Shown here piece by piece: positions 11,918 to 20,660 of a stretch of 44,066 nucleotides of DNA. Each line of letters opens with the position of its first letter. The stretch's first letter is position 1. The DNA comes from a virus. Both the position numbers and the translations under genes were made by a program. The notes below the pieces were generated by a model, which saw only the letters and a program-made list of their open reading frames with translations, was not told where the DNA came from and ran no database searches. The stretch lies in IMG/VR virus record IMGVR_UViG_3300009788_000158, positions 1 to 44,066 of that record, one strand, 5' to 3'.

Positions 11918-13426
11918 ATGTTGTTATTAGACTCCACAACTTCGTTGGATCAAGGTAGGTCTGACGAGAGTTTACCAGTCGTTGGAAAAAAGCGTTTAAA
12001 GAGGGCTGAAAAATCGGAATTGATCGAGATTTATGAACAATCGATCACGACTGAAAACGCTTGGTTGAAAAAACAAATAGTTGATAATGATCGGATTGAC
12101 TTACTTGCAACCGAGATTTTGGGATATGAAGTAAAACCTTTACATCTTGCTTTGTTACAATTTCAGTTTTTACATCCCGAAAATTTACAATTGGTATACA
12201 GAGGCAGCGGCAAAAGCACGATGTGTACCGTTACAAAAGCGATTCACTTGTTGTTGAAAAACTCAAATCTTAGAATCTTAATCGCTTCAAAAACTACCAC
12301 TAACGCAATGGCGTTTTTAAAAGAAATTAAAACCCATTTTGCACAAAATGAAAAACTGACTGAAGTTTTTGGCCCGTATTATGACCAAAAACTTACAACA
12401 AAATGGGATGAAAAAGAGATCGAAGTTTTACCTAGAACTAAATTTACAAAAGAAGCTTCTGTAACGTGTGTTGGCGTTGATGGTACAATTGTTTCTAAAC
12501 ATTATGACGTGTTGATCTCCGACGACTTGGTTGACGAATCGAATTCACGAACCGATCATATGAGAAGAAAAACACAGACGTTTTATTATCAGACATTAGA
12601 ACCAACTTTAGAGGCGCCCGATCCTTCAGTCCCTCATAGAGGCGAACACCATAAACAAGGGACACGTTTTCACTATGATGATCTTTATGGTCATCTTATA
12701 GCAAACGAGCTTAAAAACCATCACCAAATTATTAAAGCTTTAAACGAAAAAGGCCAAAGTCCGTGGCCAGAAAAACACCCACCGGAGTGGTTTTTAGAAA
12801 AGCTTAAAAAATCCGGTTTGATAATTTTCGGGGCGCAATACCTTTGCGATACCGAAGCGATGAAAGGCAAGGTTTTTCAATATGATGATTGTCAAGTAAT
12901 CGAAGACGAAGAAATACCGAAAGAATTACAAATTTATATGGGTATTGATTTGGCGATTGGCGAAAAAGAAGAACATGATAATTTTGTAATTGTGGTTATT
13001 GGTATTGATACAAACTATAACTATTATATCTTGGATTTCTATGAAGGTAAAATCAGATTTAGCGTTCAAACGAAAAAAATCAGAAAGTATTATAAAAAAT
13101 GGGATCCAATAAAAACACTTATTGAAACAAATGCCTATCAAGATGCGCAATACCAAAATTTAAAAGACGAAGATAAAACACTTAGGATAAAACCGAAAAA
13201 ACAAACGAAAGACAAAATAACACGGGCTTGGAAACGATCGGCCGATTTCGACGATAAACGCGTATTTTTCAAGAAAACTGGGAAATCACACATTGCAGTT
13301 GAAAGACTTGTGCTTTTCCCAGATGCAAAGGGTTCAAGAGATTTTTTTGATGCATTAGATCTTGCATTTAAAGCGGCAAACACCAAAAAGAAAAGACGCA
13401 GACCCAAAGAACCGAGTTTAATTTAA
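11918..13426 (+). CDS. terL: terminase large subunit
   Basis: The 502-residue product is the packaging motor ATPase and nuclease. Walker A is RGSGKST (residues 95-101), and Walker B-like YDVLISDDLVDE (196-207) has the acidic pair. The N-terminal ATPase core lies between about 80 and 310. The C-terminal nuclease begins with MGIDLAIG (341-348), with Asp344 as the first metal ligand, and continues with VIVVIGID and a later acidic segment. It binds the portal and fills the head. There is no clear ribosome site before ATG 11918, only ACAAAAA, so it may be coupled to the previous gene 7 nt upstream. The length is usual for the family. Confidence 0.93.
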   Translation: MLLLDSTTSLDQGRSDESLPVVGKKRLKRAEKSELIEIYEQSITTENAWLKKQIVDNDRIDLLATEILGYEVKPLHLALLQFQFLHPENLQLVYRGSGKSTMCTVTKAIHLLLKNSNLRILIASKTTTNAMAFLKEIKTHFAQNEKLTEVFGPYYDQKLTTKWDEKEIEVLPRTKFTKEASVTCVGVDGTIVSKHYDVLISDDLVDESNSRTDHMRRKTQTFYYQTLEPTLEAPDPSVPHRGEHHKQGTRFHYDDLYGHLIANELKNHHQIIKALNEKGQSPWPEKHPPEWFLEKLKKSGLIIFGAQYLCDTEAMKGKVFQYDDCQVIEDEEIPKELQIYMGIDLAIGEKEEHDNFVIVVIGIDTNYNYYILDFYEGKIRFSVQTKKIRKYYKKWDPIKTLIETNAYQDAQYQNLKDEDKTLRIKPKKQTKDKITRAWKRSADFDDKRVFFKKTGKSHIAVERLVLFPDAKGSRDFFDALDLAFKAANTKKKRRRPKEPSLI

Positions 13427-13435
13427 GGTGAAAAA

Positions 13436-15238
13436 ATGGAAAAGAATACAACAAAGAAGACAGAAGAAACAAGCGATCGAACGGTTGATAGTAACGAAGT
13501 AAACAAAAGCGCATTAAGAGCAATTAGAGCTCGTGTTGTCGAAGTGAGAAAGTCGACCAATGATGTTAAAGATGGTAAATCGAAAAAAGCAGACGATGAT
13601 CCACTTTATCAATTGGGCGAAAGTGGCAGAATTCTGGAAATGCCTTTTGACGCGCTTAGTTTAACCTTGTTGCTTGAACATAGTGGCGAATTGTCTCAAT
13701 GTATTGAGGCAATGGAGATCAATATTGAAAGTTTTGGCCACAGGTTTATTCCCAGAACGAAAAACAATCTTGATGTTAAATTACCCGATTCACTCAAAGA
13801 AGAAATGAAAAAAGAGCGCGTTCGTCTTGAAAACTTTTTTGCAAATTGCACGTTTGAGTCTTTTGTCAATTTTAGACGAAGGCGGAGAAAAGATCTTGAA
13901 TCGACTGGAAATTGTTTTTTTGAAGTTGTGCGCGGCGCTTCTGGCGACATACAGAGTTTTGTACATATACCGGCTTATCAAGTTCGACTTGGTAGACAAG
14001 ATAAAGATTTAGTAAAAACTATAAGGCCAGCTTATCAATTGCAATTAGATGGTTCTGTTGAAATTGTGAAGTTGACAGAATGGAGAAGGTTTAGAACATA
14101 TGTTCAATCGAGATTATCAAGGCGCCAGAATTTAGACATTATACCGGGCGATCGGATTCGATGGTTTAAAGAATTTGGTGATGAAAGGGTTTACGAGGCT
14201 GAAACCGGTCATCCACAAAGCGAAGTGGACGAAACAATTCCGTGGGAAAAACAAGCAAACGAAATGATCCATGTTGATTTATACTCGGCCAGAAGTCCGT
14301 ATGGTTTACCGCGTTACATTGGAAATTTGCTTTCAATTTTTGGAGATCGAGCGGCCGAAGAAATCAACTATGTCACTTTCAAAAACAACAATATACCTTC
14401 GATGGTTATTTTATGCTCAAATGGACAATTGACGCAAGGTTCAGTTGAAAGAATCGAAAGTTTTGTTGAAAGCCAAGTTCAAGGATCTGATAACTACAGC
14501 AAATTTTTGATCGTCGAAGCTGAGGGTGATTTAGAAGGTGAAGACGGGAATCAAATAAAACTCGAAATCAAACCGTTAACTGAAGATCAACATACAGACG
14601 CGTTGTTTCAAACTTATTCGAAAAATAGCAAAGATAATGTTCGGCGCTCTTTCCGTTTACCTCCAATTTTGGTTGGTCATACTGCGGATTATAACAAAGC
14701 AACAGCGGATACAAGTAGACGGCTAGCAGATGAACAGATTTTTGCGCCCGAGCGCGACGAATTTGACACGTTGATGAACCGGCTGATTTTTCCAGTGTTG
14801 GGGATCCTTTATCACAAATACAAGTCAAATTCACCAAACACAACCGATAATGAACAGCTTGTTAAAATGCTTGCTACTTCAGAAAAGACGGGCGGTATGA
14901 CCCCGTTTATTGCACGGTTTATATTAGAAGGTATTTTGGGCCAAGATTTACCACCTTTCACGGAAAAATTCGATCAACATATGCCGTTTTCTTTGTTAAT
15001 GGCCGAAGCTGTAAAAAACAAAGCCGATCCGACCGAACCCGGGCAACAAGTAACCGCGATCAAAAGCGACGGTACGGTTGACGGTGACGTTTTGATAACG
15101 CTTTTAAAAAAGGTTTTGGGCCCGAAGGATCCGTTAATTGAGCATTTAACATCTCTTCAATCTGAAATTGAAAAACAGTGGTCCGCTGATTTAGATGAAG
15201 ATCACGATCACGACGAAGAAGACGAAGACAACGAATAA
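13436..15238 (+). CDS. portal protein (PBSX-like)
   Basis: The 600-residue product follows the large terminase, as usual. Landmarks are the N-terminal part (SGRILEMPFDALSLTLLLEH), the middle IRWFKEFGDERVYEA, and MIHVDLYSARSPYGLPRYIG (about 275-294), typical of portals that form the dodecameric DNA entry ring. The C-terminal stretch is acidic (DEDHDHDEEDEDNE), which overlaps the next gene's reading frame. AAGGTG (13426-13431) lies just upstream of ATG 13436. It gives the vertex to which head-tail connectors attach. The family assignment is from pattern, not from a search. Confidence 0.9.
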   Translation: MEKNTTKKTEETSDRTVDSNEVNKSALRAIRARVVEVRKSTNDVKDGKSKKADDDPLYQLGESGRILEMPFDALSLTLLLEHSGELSQCIEAMEINIESFGHRFIPRTKNNLDVKLPDSLKEEMKKERVRLENFFANCTFESFVNFRRRRRKDLESTGNCFFEVVRGASGDIQSFVHIPAYQVRLGRQDKDLVKTIRPAYQLQLDGSVEIVKLTEWRRFRTYVQSRLSRRQNLDIIPGDRIRWFKEFGDERVYEAETGHPQSEVDETIPWEKQANEMIHVDLYSARSPYGLPRYIGNLLSIFGDRAAEEINYVTFKNNNIPSMVILCSNGQLTQGSVERIESFVESQVQGSDNYSKFLIVEAEGDLEGEDGNQIKLEIKPLTEDQHTDALFQTYSKNSKDNVRRSFRLPPILVGHTADYNKATADTSRRLADEQIFAPERDEFDTLMNRLIFPVLGILYHKYKSNSPNTTDNEQLVKMLATSEKTGGMTPFIARFILEGILGQDLPPFTEKFDQHMPFSLLMAEAVKNKADPTEPGQQVTAIKSDGTVDGDVLITLLKKVLGPKDPLIEHLTSLQSEIEKQWSADLDEDHDHDEEDEDNE

Positions 15239-17108
15239 ATTGACGGCGCTTCAAACATATACGCGCTTGGTAAAAGTCGATTCTGTTATTGCCAAGGTCG
15301 CGAAAATTTCAGAAGTCACCCAAATTGGGCGCGGTGAAAAACGAACCCGTTCTTTTATGCAGAGCGCTTGGCAGAAAAGAGCCAAAGAAGCCACTGAAAA
15401 AGCTATTCAACTTGCCAAAAAATTAGAGAAACCTGAAAAAATTGCGGCGGCAATTGACGCAATAATGGAGCAATGGAAAACAGATGTTTTACCAGTATTT
15501 ATATCCGAGTTTTCGCTTGCCTATCGTTTGGGGCGTGAAGTCGGTTACAAAAAAGCAACAAGGCAGATCAAAGGTTCGCTTCGTTACGGATTGCCAAAAG
15601 AAACACCCGTTACAAAAGCAAAGGCGCCGGTTGAGTTATTACCATCCTTTGACATTATCGATCGAGAAAATTTAAAGGCGCTCACTAATCACCAAGTTTT
15701 TTGGATCGGCGATTTTTACAAAAAAGGCGTTTCCCAACAAATAGCGGCAACAACCAAAGATGTGATGGCAAGGTGGGGTGAAGGCGCTACAATTGCCGGG
15801 CGCCGGATGGGGCAGAAAATCAGTGAAAATTTTGCCCATGTTCGTTTACCAAGCGGTTTTGTGGGGACTCCAAAACAATATTTCAGCGGGTTGACAGCAA
15901 ACGCTTTCACTGTGGGCCGTGTTCACGGTCAAATGCGTTCTTTTGCTGAGATAGGTATCAAGACTTATACAATCAGTAACCCGGTCGATAAGCGCACCTG
16001 TAAACGTTGTGCTCACTTAAACGATAAACGCTTCACTACAAAACAAGGTGTTGACGCTATGCACGCGGAACTTTCGGCAAAGTCGAAAGCCGGTGTTAAA
16101 GCGGTTCACCCTTGGCTTTCGTTGGGTGAAATTCAAAAAATTTCACCAAAGCCAGGTTTTGTTGGGGGTGCGGCGGGCGTCAAAGATGCAAAGGCTTTGT
16201 CCGAAGCCGGGCAAGCTTTGCCGCCATTTCACTTTAAATGCCGTTGTACGGTCGATATAGCGATCGACTCGATGTCATACAGTAATCTAGTACCGTTAAC
16301 ACCACCGACCGCTAGGAAGCCTTCTAGACCCCTTGAGCTTAAACCACCAAAAGCGAGAATCGCAACATTGAGAGATCGGATCGGCCAACTATTGCGAACT
16401 TCGATAATTCGCAAAACATCTTTTACCCATGTTGAAGGTGAAAAGTTTGCGTTTTTAGAAATGCAATCGATACAACCGGGGGGCAAAAAAGCAATAACTG
16501 CTCTTTGGAAAACAGCGGGAACTGAAAAAGCCGAATCTTCGTTTTATCGTTTAGATCGAGAATTGGGTGGAAAAACAATTGTCCCGCCAACAATAGCCAG
16601 GGATCCCGGCTTGGGATCTGGTGTTGGTACACTTCAACATTTTGAAAAACGTTGGAAGGTTACCGATAAAATTACAGACGCCCAGAAACAAAGAATTCGT
16701 TTACTAGATTTTGTTTCTGGTAACAGCCAAAGAAGAAAAGGGAATATCTTAAAAACTGGCGCTGGTATAGCTGTTGTGAATAACGACGGTGGTTTTAAAT
16801 CGGTAACTCCAAAAAAATATTACTACCCAACTTCGGATAAATTGAAAGATTTGAGCGCAACCGATGTAAAAAAATTGAAGAAAATCGGTTTGAAAAGAAT
16901 TGCCGAAATCTTAGAACAAGAGGGCATTTCTAAAAAAGCCGCAAGATTAACACTTTTACGGGCGAAATTGGTAATCGATAAGCCCAAACTTTTAACCAAA
17001 AAGAAGACAAAAACCCTTTGGAATGACCTAGAAAACAACCCCAAAAAACACTTAAAGTCTAAAGATGTTAAGAAGATAGATACCATTTTAGATACAATTT
17101 ACAAGTAG
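15195..17108 (+). CDS. Mu F-like minor head protein with C-terminal kinase-like domain
   Basis: The 637-residue product has two parts. Residues up to about 360 are a Mu F-like minor head protein: DKRTCKRCAHL (265-275) and PPFHFKCRCTVDI (343-355) are the family's Cys/His motif. Residues about 405-580 resemble a PI3/PI4-kinase- or HipA-like fold. Landmarks are ALWK with Lys439, ESSFYRLDRELG (447-458) then VPPT (463-466), a catalytic-loop analogue FVSGNSQRRKGN (506-517), and VNNDGGF (528-534). The usual loop Asp and metal Asp appear changed to Gln and Asn, suggesting a pseudokinase or divergent enzyme. Such a domain could be delivered with DNA. The start is uncertain: ATG 15195 lies inside the portal tail, and TTG 15240 follows its stop; neither has a clear ribosome site. 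Confidence 0.82.
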   Translation: MKITITTKKTKTTNKLTALQTYTRLVKVDSVIAKVAKISEVTQIGRGEKRTRSFMQSAWQKRAKEATEKAIQLAKKLEKPEKIAAAIDAIMEQWKTDVLPVFISEFSLAYRLGREVGYKKATRQIKGSLRYGLPKETPVTKAKAPVELLPSFDIIDRENLKALTNHQVFWIGDFYKKGVSQQIAATTKDVMARWGEGATIAGRRMGQKISENFAHVRLPSGFVGTPKQYFSGLTANAFTVGRVHGQMRSFAEIGIKTYTISNPVDKRTCKRCAHLNDKRFTTKQGVDAMHAELSAKSKAGVKAVHPWLSLGEIQKISPKPGFVGGAAGVKDAKALSEAGQALPPFHFKCRCTVDIAIDSMSYSNLVPLTPPTARKPSRPLELKPPKARIATLRDRIGQLLRTSIIRKTSFTHVEGEKFAFLEMQSIQPGGKKAITALWKTAGTEKAESSFYRLDRELGGKTIVPPTIARDPGLGSGVGTLQHFEKRWKVTDKITDAQKQRIRLLDFVSGNSQRRKGNILKTGAGIAVVNNDGGFKSVTPKKYYYPTSDKLKDLSATDVKKLKKIGLKRIAEILEQEGISKKAARLTLLRAKLVIDKPKLLTKKKTKTLWNDLENNPKKHLKSKDVKKIDTILDTIYK

Positions 17109-17164
17109 CAGAATAGATCTATTTTACAGGCTTCTTTTCATTTCTCACAACTTTTATACTAATA

Positions 17165-17175
17165 TCTAAATTAGA
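17165..17175. promoter_or_regulatory. operator-like dyad of the early motif upstream of the protease
   Basis: TCTAA-A-TTAGA is a perfect copy of the dyad found beside early promoters, here in the 89-bp gap between the minor head gene and the protease. The neighbouring -35 position (CTAATA) is degenerate. It may be a regulatory site or a chance match in AT-rich DNA. Confidence 0.35.
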
Positions 17176-17197
17176 GTGTATTTTTCGAGGTTGAAAC

Positions 17198-17722
17198 ATG
17201 CCACGTAGAGCGATGACAGCACAAAAATACGAACAATTAAAAGCTGAAAAACAGATCATTCCGGTTGAAAGTGATGAACCGAAAGAGCCGGTTGCAATCG
17301 CCAAAAATACAGAAGAAGCGGTTTCAGTAATTAAGGCATATGTCAAACTTGTAAAGTTAGCAAAAGAAGAACAAAAAGTTACCGGCGTTGTTTTAGAGCC
17401 GAATGTTTTTGACACGCAAAAAACGACTATTAGTGATGAAGTAATCCGAAAAGCGGCACATGGCTTTTTAGCTGGCTTCAATATAACAACCAAACTTGGT
17501 GTCCAACATAAAGATTTCAAAAAACCGTTTGAACTTTGCGAATCATATATTGCGCCGATCGATTTTGCGTTAGGTGATAAAACGATCAAAAAAGGATCAT
17601 GGGTTGTAATCCTAAAAATTCTAAGCAAGAAAATTTGGGACAGGATTAAAAAGGGCGAAATCACCGGTTTTTCAATCGGCGGAAAAGCCAAAATCAAAAA
17701 ACTCAAAAAAGAGGCTGCATAA
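17198..17722 (+). CDS. XkdF-like head maturation protease
   Basis: The 174-residue product has the XkdF or prohead protease pattern: VTGVVLEPNVFDTQKTTISDE (about residues 60-80), RKAAHGFL, GVQHKDF with a probable catalytic His, CESYIAP, then KKGSWVVILK, and EITGFSIGGKAK near the end, where the Ser of ES or FSIGG would be the nucleophile. These proteases cleave scaffold and capsid precursors inside the procapsid. It is followed 2 bp later by the scaffold-like gene, whose N-terminus also carries a protease-like VVDRPAN strand, so the two may be parts of one ancestral protein. There is GAGG before ATG 17198. Confidence 0.82.
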   Translation: MPRRAMTAQKYEQLKAEKQIIPVESDEPKEPVAIAKNTEEAVSVIKAYVKLVKLAKEEQKVTGVVLEPNVFDTQKTTISDEVIRKAAHGFLAGFNITTKLGVQHKDFKKPFELCESYIAPIDFALGDKTIKKGSWVVILKILSKKIWDRIKKGEITGFSIGGKAKIKKLKKEAA

Positions 17723-17723
17723 A

Positions 17724-18635
17724 ATGACCGAAGAAGTGGCTTTAGAAAAGGCGGAAAGTGTTGGTGTTGAACATGAATACACCGATTTGGAAGTTAACGA
17801 AATTTCAGTGGTAGATAGGCCAGCAAATCAAAAAGAATTTGCTGTAATCAAATGCGTTGGAAACAGCGCAACACAAAAAGGAGTGGAACCAATGGCCGAT
17901 CAAGTAGCGAAATCTACAGAAGAGGCTGCTAATGTCGAAGTGGTTCCTGTCGAAGTGGCCAAGAACGATGATGACTCGGCCATGGAGCAGGCGCTTGAAA
18001 ACCTCGACACTATTTCGAAATCGATTGCGGGGTTAGCCGCTCAAGTCGAAGACGAAGAAGGCGGCAAAACCGAAACCGAAACAGAGGCGGAAAAGGCCGC
18101 CAAAAAAGAAACACCGGCAACGATCTTTGCCAACGCGTTGAAGGCAACCGGCGTTAAAGGCGAAGCGCTCAAAACCGCGCTCAAAAAGTACGAAAAAGTT
18201 TGTGCTTGTGGTTCGGCGACGGTTCAAAAGACCGAAACCAAAACCGAAACCGAAGGCGCCGAAACCGAAACCGAAGGGGACAACGATTTCATGGGGAATC
18301 TTGCGGCGGCGGTTACTAAAGCCAAGGTGTTGACCCCGAAACGGCTTGCGGCGTTAAAAGCGTTGCAAGAACAGTTGGCCAAGATGATCGGTGAAATGGA
18401 AGGAATCCCTCATTCCAAATCACCGAAAACCAAGGTTCCGAAAAACGCAAGTTTCGGCGCAAGCGGTCTAAGCACGATCACAAAAAGCTTCGAAACCATA
18501 TCGACGGCGCTGAAAACGCTAACTGGTCGAATCGAACAGATCGAAAACACCCGTCAAGGATCGAAAAGCCTTGGCGAAAGCGGCACTGTAACAACAAAAA
18601 AGGCGGATAAAGATCTTTGGGACAACGTTCTGTAA
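17724..18635 (+). CDS. scaffold or assembly protein with protease-like N-terminus
   Basis: The 303-residue product starts with a short region like the C-terminus of XkdF proteases: EVNEISVVDRPANQKEFAVIK (about residues 23-43). The rest is very acidic and Ala/Glu/Thr/Lys-rich (repeated TETET and ETETEG), with helical coiled-coil-like stretches, typical of scaffolding proteins that shape the procapsid. CACGSA occurs in the middle. AGAGG lies before ATG 17724. A second in-frame start with a strong ribosome site at 17892 probably makes a shorter scaffold (see that entry). The product is expected to be degraded by the upstream protease and absent from mature virions. Confidence 0.75.
   Translation: MTEEVALEKAESVGVEHEYTDLEVNEISVVDRPANQKEFAVIKCVGNSATQKGVEPMADQVAKSTEEAANVEVVPVEVAKNDDDSAMEQALENLDTISKSIAGLAAQVEDEEGGKTETETEAEKAAKKETPATIFANALKATGVKGEALKTALKKYEKVCACGSATVQKTETKTETEGAETETEGDNDFMGNLAAAVTKAKVLTPKRLAALKALQEQLAKMIGEMEGIPHSKSPKTKVPKNASFGASGLSTITKSFETISTALKTLTGRIEQIENTRQGSKSLGESGTVTTKKADKDLWDNVL
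17892..18635 (+). CDS. probable nested scaffold protein from an internal start
   Basis: In frame within the previous gene, AAGGAG (17878-17883) lies 8 nt before ATG 17892, a better ribosome site than that of the outer gene. The product would be 247 residues starting MADQVAKSTEEAANVE, consisting of only the acidic scaffold part and lacking the protease-like N-terminus. This is the same arrangement as the nested scaffold of some other phages (for example lambda Nu3 inside C). It is an inference from the ribosome site and the domain boundary. Confidence 0.55.
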   Translation: MADQVAKSTEEAANVEVVPVEVAKNDDDSAMEQALENLDTISKSIAGLAAQVEDEEGGKTETETEAEKAAKKETPATIFANALKATGVKGEALKTALKKYEKVCACGSATVQKTETKTETEGAETETEGDNDFMGNLAAAVTKAKVLTPKRLAALKALQEQLAKMIGEMEGIPHSKSPKTKVPKNASFGASGLSTITKSFETISTALKTLTGRIEQIENTRQGSKSLGESGTVTTKKADKDLWDNVL

Positions 18636-18681
18636 AAGAATCGTCCTAGACACCTTTTAACGTAATAGGAGAAAACACAAA

Positions 18682-19890
18682 ATGGGCAATATCGTAAATG
18701 AGGAATTAGTGCACGAAGAAGTGCAAAAAGCTATTACCGCCGCTGATGATCTCGCAACGGGTGGTAAACTCAACGCCGCGCAAAGCGATCGTTTCATCGA
18801 TTATGTGATCGATGAAACGGTTTTGAAACAAAACGCGCGGACCGTGCGATTCCGCAACGAAACGCTAAACATCGACAAAATCGGAATCGGCAGACGAGCG
18901 GCCGTTCCAAAGGTCGAAGCAAAGGATCCGGGTGTTCGACGCGGGATCACAACTTCGCAAGTTCCTTTGACCCCTTCAGAGGTGATGGTGCCAATTGAGA
19001 TCTCGGATAATTTCCGGGAGTTGAACATCGAAGGCGACAACGTAACGGATACCATCATCCGTTTATTCGCCACCCAACTGGCCAACGATCTCGAAGAACT
19101 CTATTTGATCGGTGATACGGTCGGTCCGGCAGTGCTCGAAGGTGACATTGTCGACAGCGGTTCAACAACGTTGTACATCAAAGATTCTTATCTGGCGTTG
19201 CAGAACGGTTGGCAAAAACTCGCAGACGGCGGACACCTCGTTGACGCACTCGGTTTGAACATTGGTGCAAGCGTGTTTTCGCAAGCGCTGCGAGCAATGC
19301 CGACCAAGTTCCGCAGAAACAGAAAAAATCTACGCTTCTTCATGAGCCCGGATCTGGCTCAACTCTACGCTGAAAAGCTTTCGACCCGTGCGACCAAAGG
19401 CGGCGACGATGCAATGGCTGGAATGATTATCACACCTTTCGGTGTGCCGATCGTCGAAGTTCCGTTGTGGGATTTCCAACCAAAACAGGTCGAACATGTC
19501 GCATTGCCGGGCACAACGGTTGTGGCGCTGAAATACAAGAACATCGTTGATGTTGTTGTGTTGCCTGAAACACTCGACGATACCCCCACAACGCCTTTCA
19601 TCTCGGGAACTGATTACACCCTAGATGCGGCGGCCGGGACGATTGCGCGTGACGGTGGGGGTTCTATCGGCGACGGGGACACGGTCAAGGTGACCTACGG
19701 GGCGAGCCCGCAAATAATGCTCACCCACATGAACAACTTCATTGTCGGGATCGGGCGTGATGTTCGGATCGAGAAAGACCGCGACATCTACAAAACGGTC
19801 GATCAATACGCGATCACGGCGAAAGTAGCGGTCCAAATCGAAGAAGTCGACGCGATCGTGAAGGTGTACAACATTGGCACGGGCGTTTAA
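18682..19890 (+). CDS. major capsid protein (HK97-fold-like)
   Basis: The 402-residue product follows protease and scaffold and has an HK97-like pattern: an N-terminal helical arm (NEELVHEEVQKAITAADD), then DRFIDYVIDETVLKQNARTV, a long central region with NLRFFMSPDLAQLYAEKLS and MIITPFGVPIVEVP (about 247-260), and a C-terminal HMNNFIVGIGRDVRIEKDRD. Residues about 293-337 hold an inserted beta segment (ISGTDYTLDAAAGTI, then GDTVKVTYGA), often seen on capsid surfaces. It assembles the icosahedral head. AGGAGAAA lies upstream of ATG 18682. Its codon use is more GC-rich than that of neighbouring accessory genes, as expected for a highly expressed gene. Confidence 0.92.
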   Translation: MGNIVNEELVHEEVQKAITAADDLATGGKLNAAQSDRFIDYVIDETVLKQNARTVRFRNETLNIDKIGIGRRAAVPKVEAKDPGVRRGITTSQVPLTPSEVMVPIEISDNFRELNIEGDNVTDTIIRLFATQLANDLEELYLIGDTVGPAVLEGDIVDSGSTTLYIKDSYLALQNGWQKLADGGHLVDALGLNIGASVFSQALRAMPTKFRRNRKNLRFFMSPDLAQLYAEKLSTRATKGGDDAMAGMIITPFGVPIVEVPLWDFQPKQVEHVALPGTTVVALKYKNIVDVVVLPETLDDTPTTPFISGTDYTLDAAAGTIARDGGGSIGDGDTVKVTYGASPQIMLTHMNNFIVGIGRDVRIEKDRDIYKTVDQYAITAKVAVQIEEVDAIVKVYNIGTGV

Positions 19891-19987
19891 GTAACCGGCG
19901 CCATTGCCAAGCTTTAACAGAAGGATAGATAAACAGAGAAAACAAGCCGCTGATTGATTACAAGGGCGGCGCAAGAAAGGCGAAAAA

Positions 19988-20326
19988 ATGCCAAGGGCAA
20001 AATGTGTATTAACAAGAGGGCCGAGAACCCACACTGTTAAAAACAGGACATTTAAACGAGGCGAATCGCAAACCCTCACAACCGATCACGAAATCAATTA
20101 CTACAGATCAACCTACGGATTCACGGTCACAATGTTGGAAGGGGACAAGAAGGAAAAGACCGCGAAGAAAACGAAAAAGCGAATCTTCACCGAAGAAGAG
20201 TTGTTTGCGAAGAAAAAAACCAAGTTGGTTACCATGGCTGAAAAACACCAAGTTCTTTTGACCGGTAGGGAAAAGAAACCCGAATTGGTCGAAGCGATTT
20301 TAGCCGCTCAAGACTTCGAGGATTAA
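19988..20326 (+). CDS. small head-region protein with SAP-like C-terminus
   Basis: The 112-residue product starts MPRAKCVLTRGPRTHTVKN, has a beta-like core (TFKRGESQTLTTDHEINYY, GFTVTML) and a basic linker. The C-terminal 40 residues (FAKKKTKLVTMAEKHQVLL, REKKPELVEAILAAQ) resemble a SAP or HeH-type DNA-binding helix pair. The position after the capsid gene suggests a head-associated protein. GAAAGGCG lies before ATG 19988. Function is not known. Confidence 0.62.
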   Translation: MPRAKCVLTRGPRTHTVKNRTFKRGESQTLTTDHEINYYRSTYGFTVTMLEGDKKEKTAKKTKKRIFTEEELFAKKKTKLVTMAEKHQVLLTGREKKPELVEAILAAQDFED

Positions 20327-20330
20327 AAAA

Positions 20331-20639
20331 ATGAAACAAGTGACAACGCGTCAAGTTTCGCCTTTTCAAATCGAATTCCCGAAGACGAAAAAAGTTAAGG
20401 ATAAAAAAGATCCGGTAAAGTTCGAAAGAACAAAAGACGGTGCCCTACATTTTCGTCCGGGGACGGTTGTGATTTTGACTGATGACGAGTATGATTTTCT
20501 GCAAAAAGACATATCTCAAAACAGAAAATTCATATTTCAAGGCGAGGTGAAAGAGCCGAAAAAAGCGAAATGGCCAACACCAACAACGCCAACAACGCCA
20601 AAAGCACAAGAGCCGAAAAAGGCGAAGAAGAAAAGTTAA
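20331..20639 (+). CDS. small Lys/Pro-rich hypothetical protein (102 aa)
   Basis: The product is basic, with a beta-like middle (FRPGTVVILTDDEYDFL) and a low-complexity tail (TPTTPTTPKAQEPKKAKKK). It starts 4 nt after the previous stop, with GAGGATT as the ribosome site. The TAA at 20637-20639 is in the same frame as the next ORF, and the codons between are all sense, so readthrough into a longer protein is possible (see findings). Function unknown. Confidence 0.6.
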   Translation: MKQVTTRQVSPFQIEFPKTKKVKDKKDPVKFERTKDGALHFRPGTVVILTDDEYDFLQKDISQNRKFIFQGEVKEPKKAKWPTPTTPTTPKAQEPKKAKKKS

Positions 20640-20660
20640 TTCAACCAAGCGGCAAAAACC

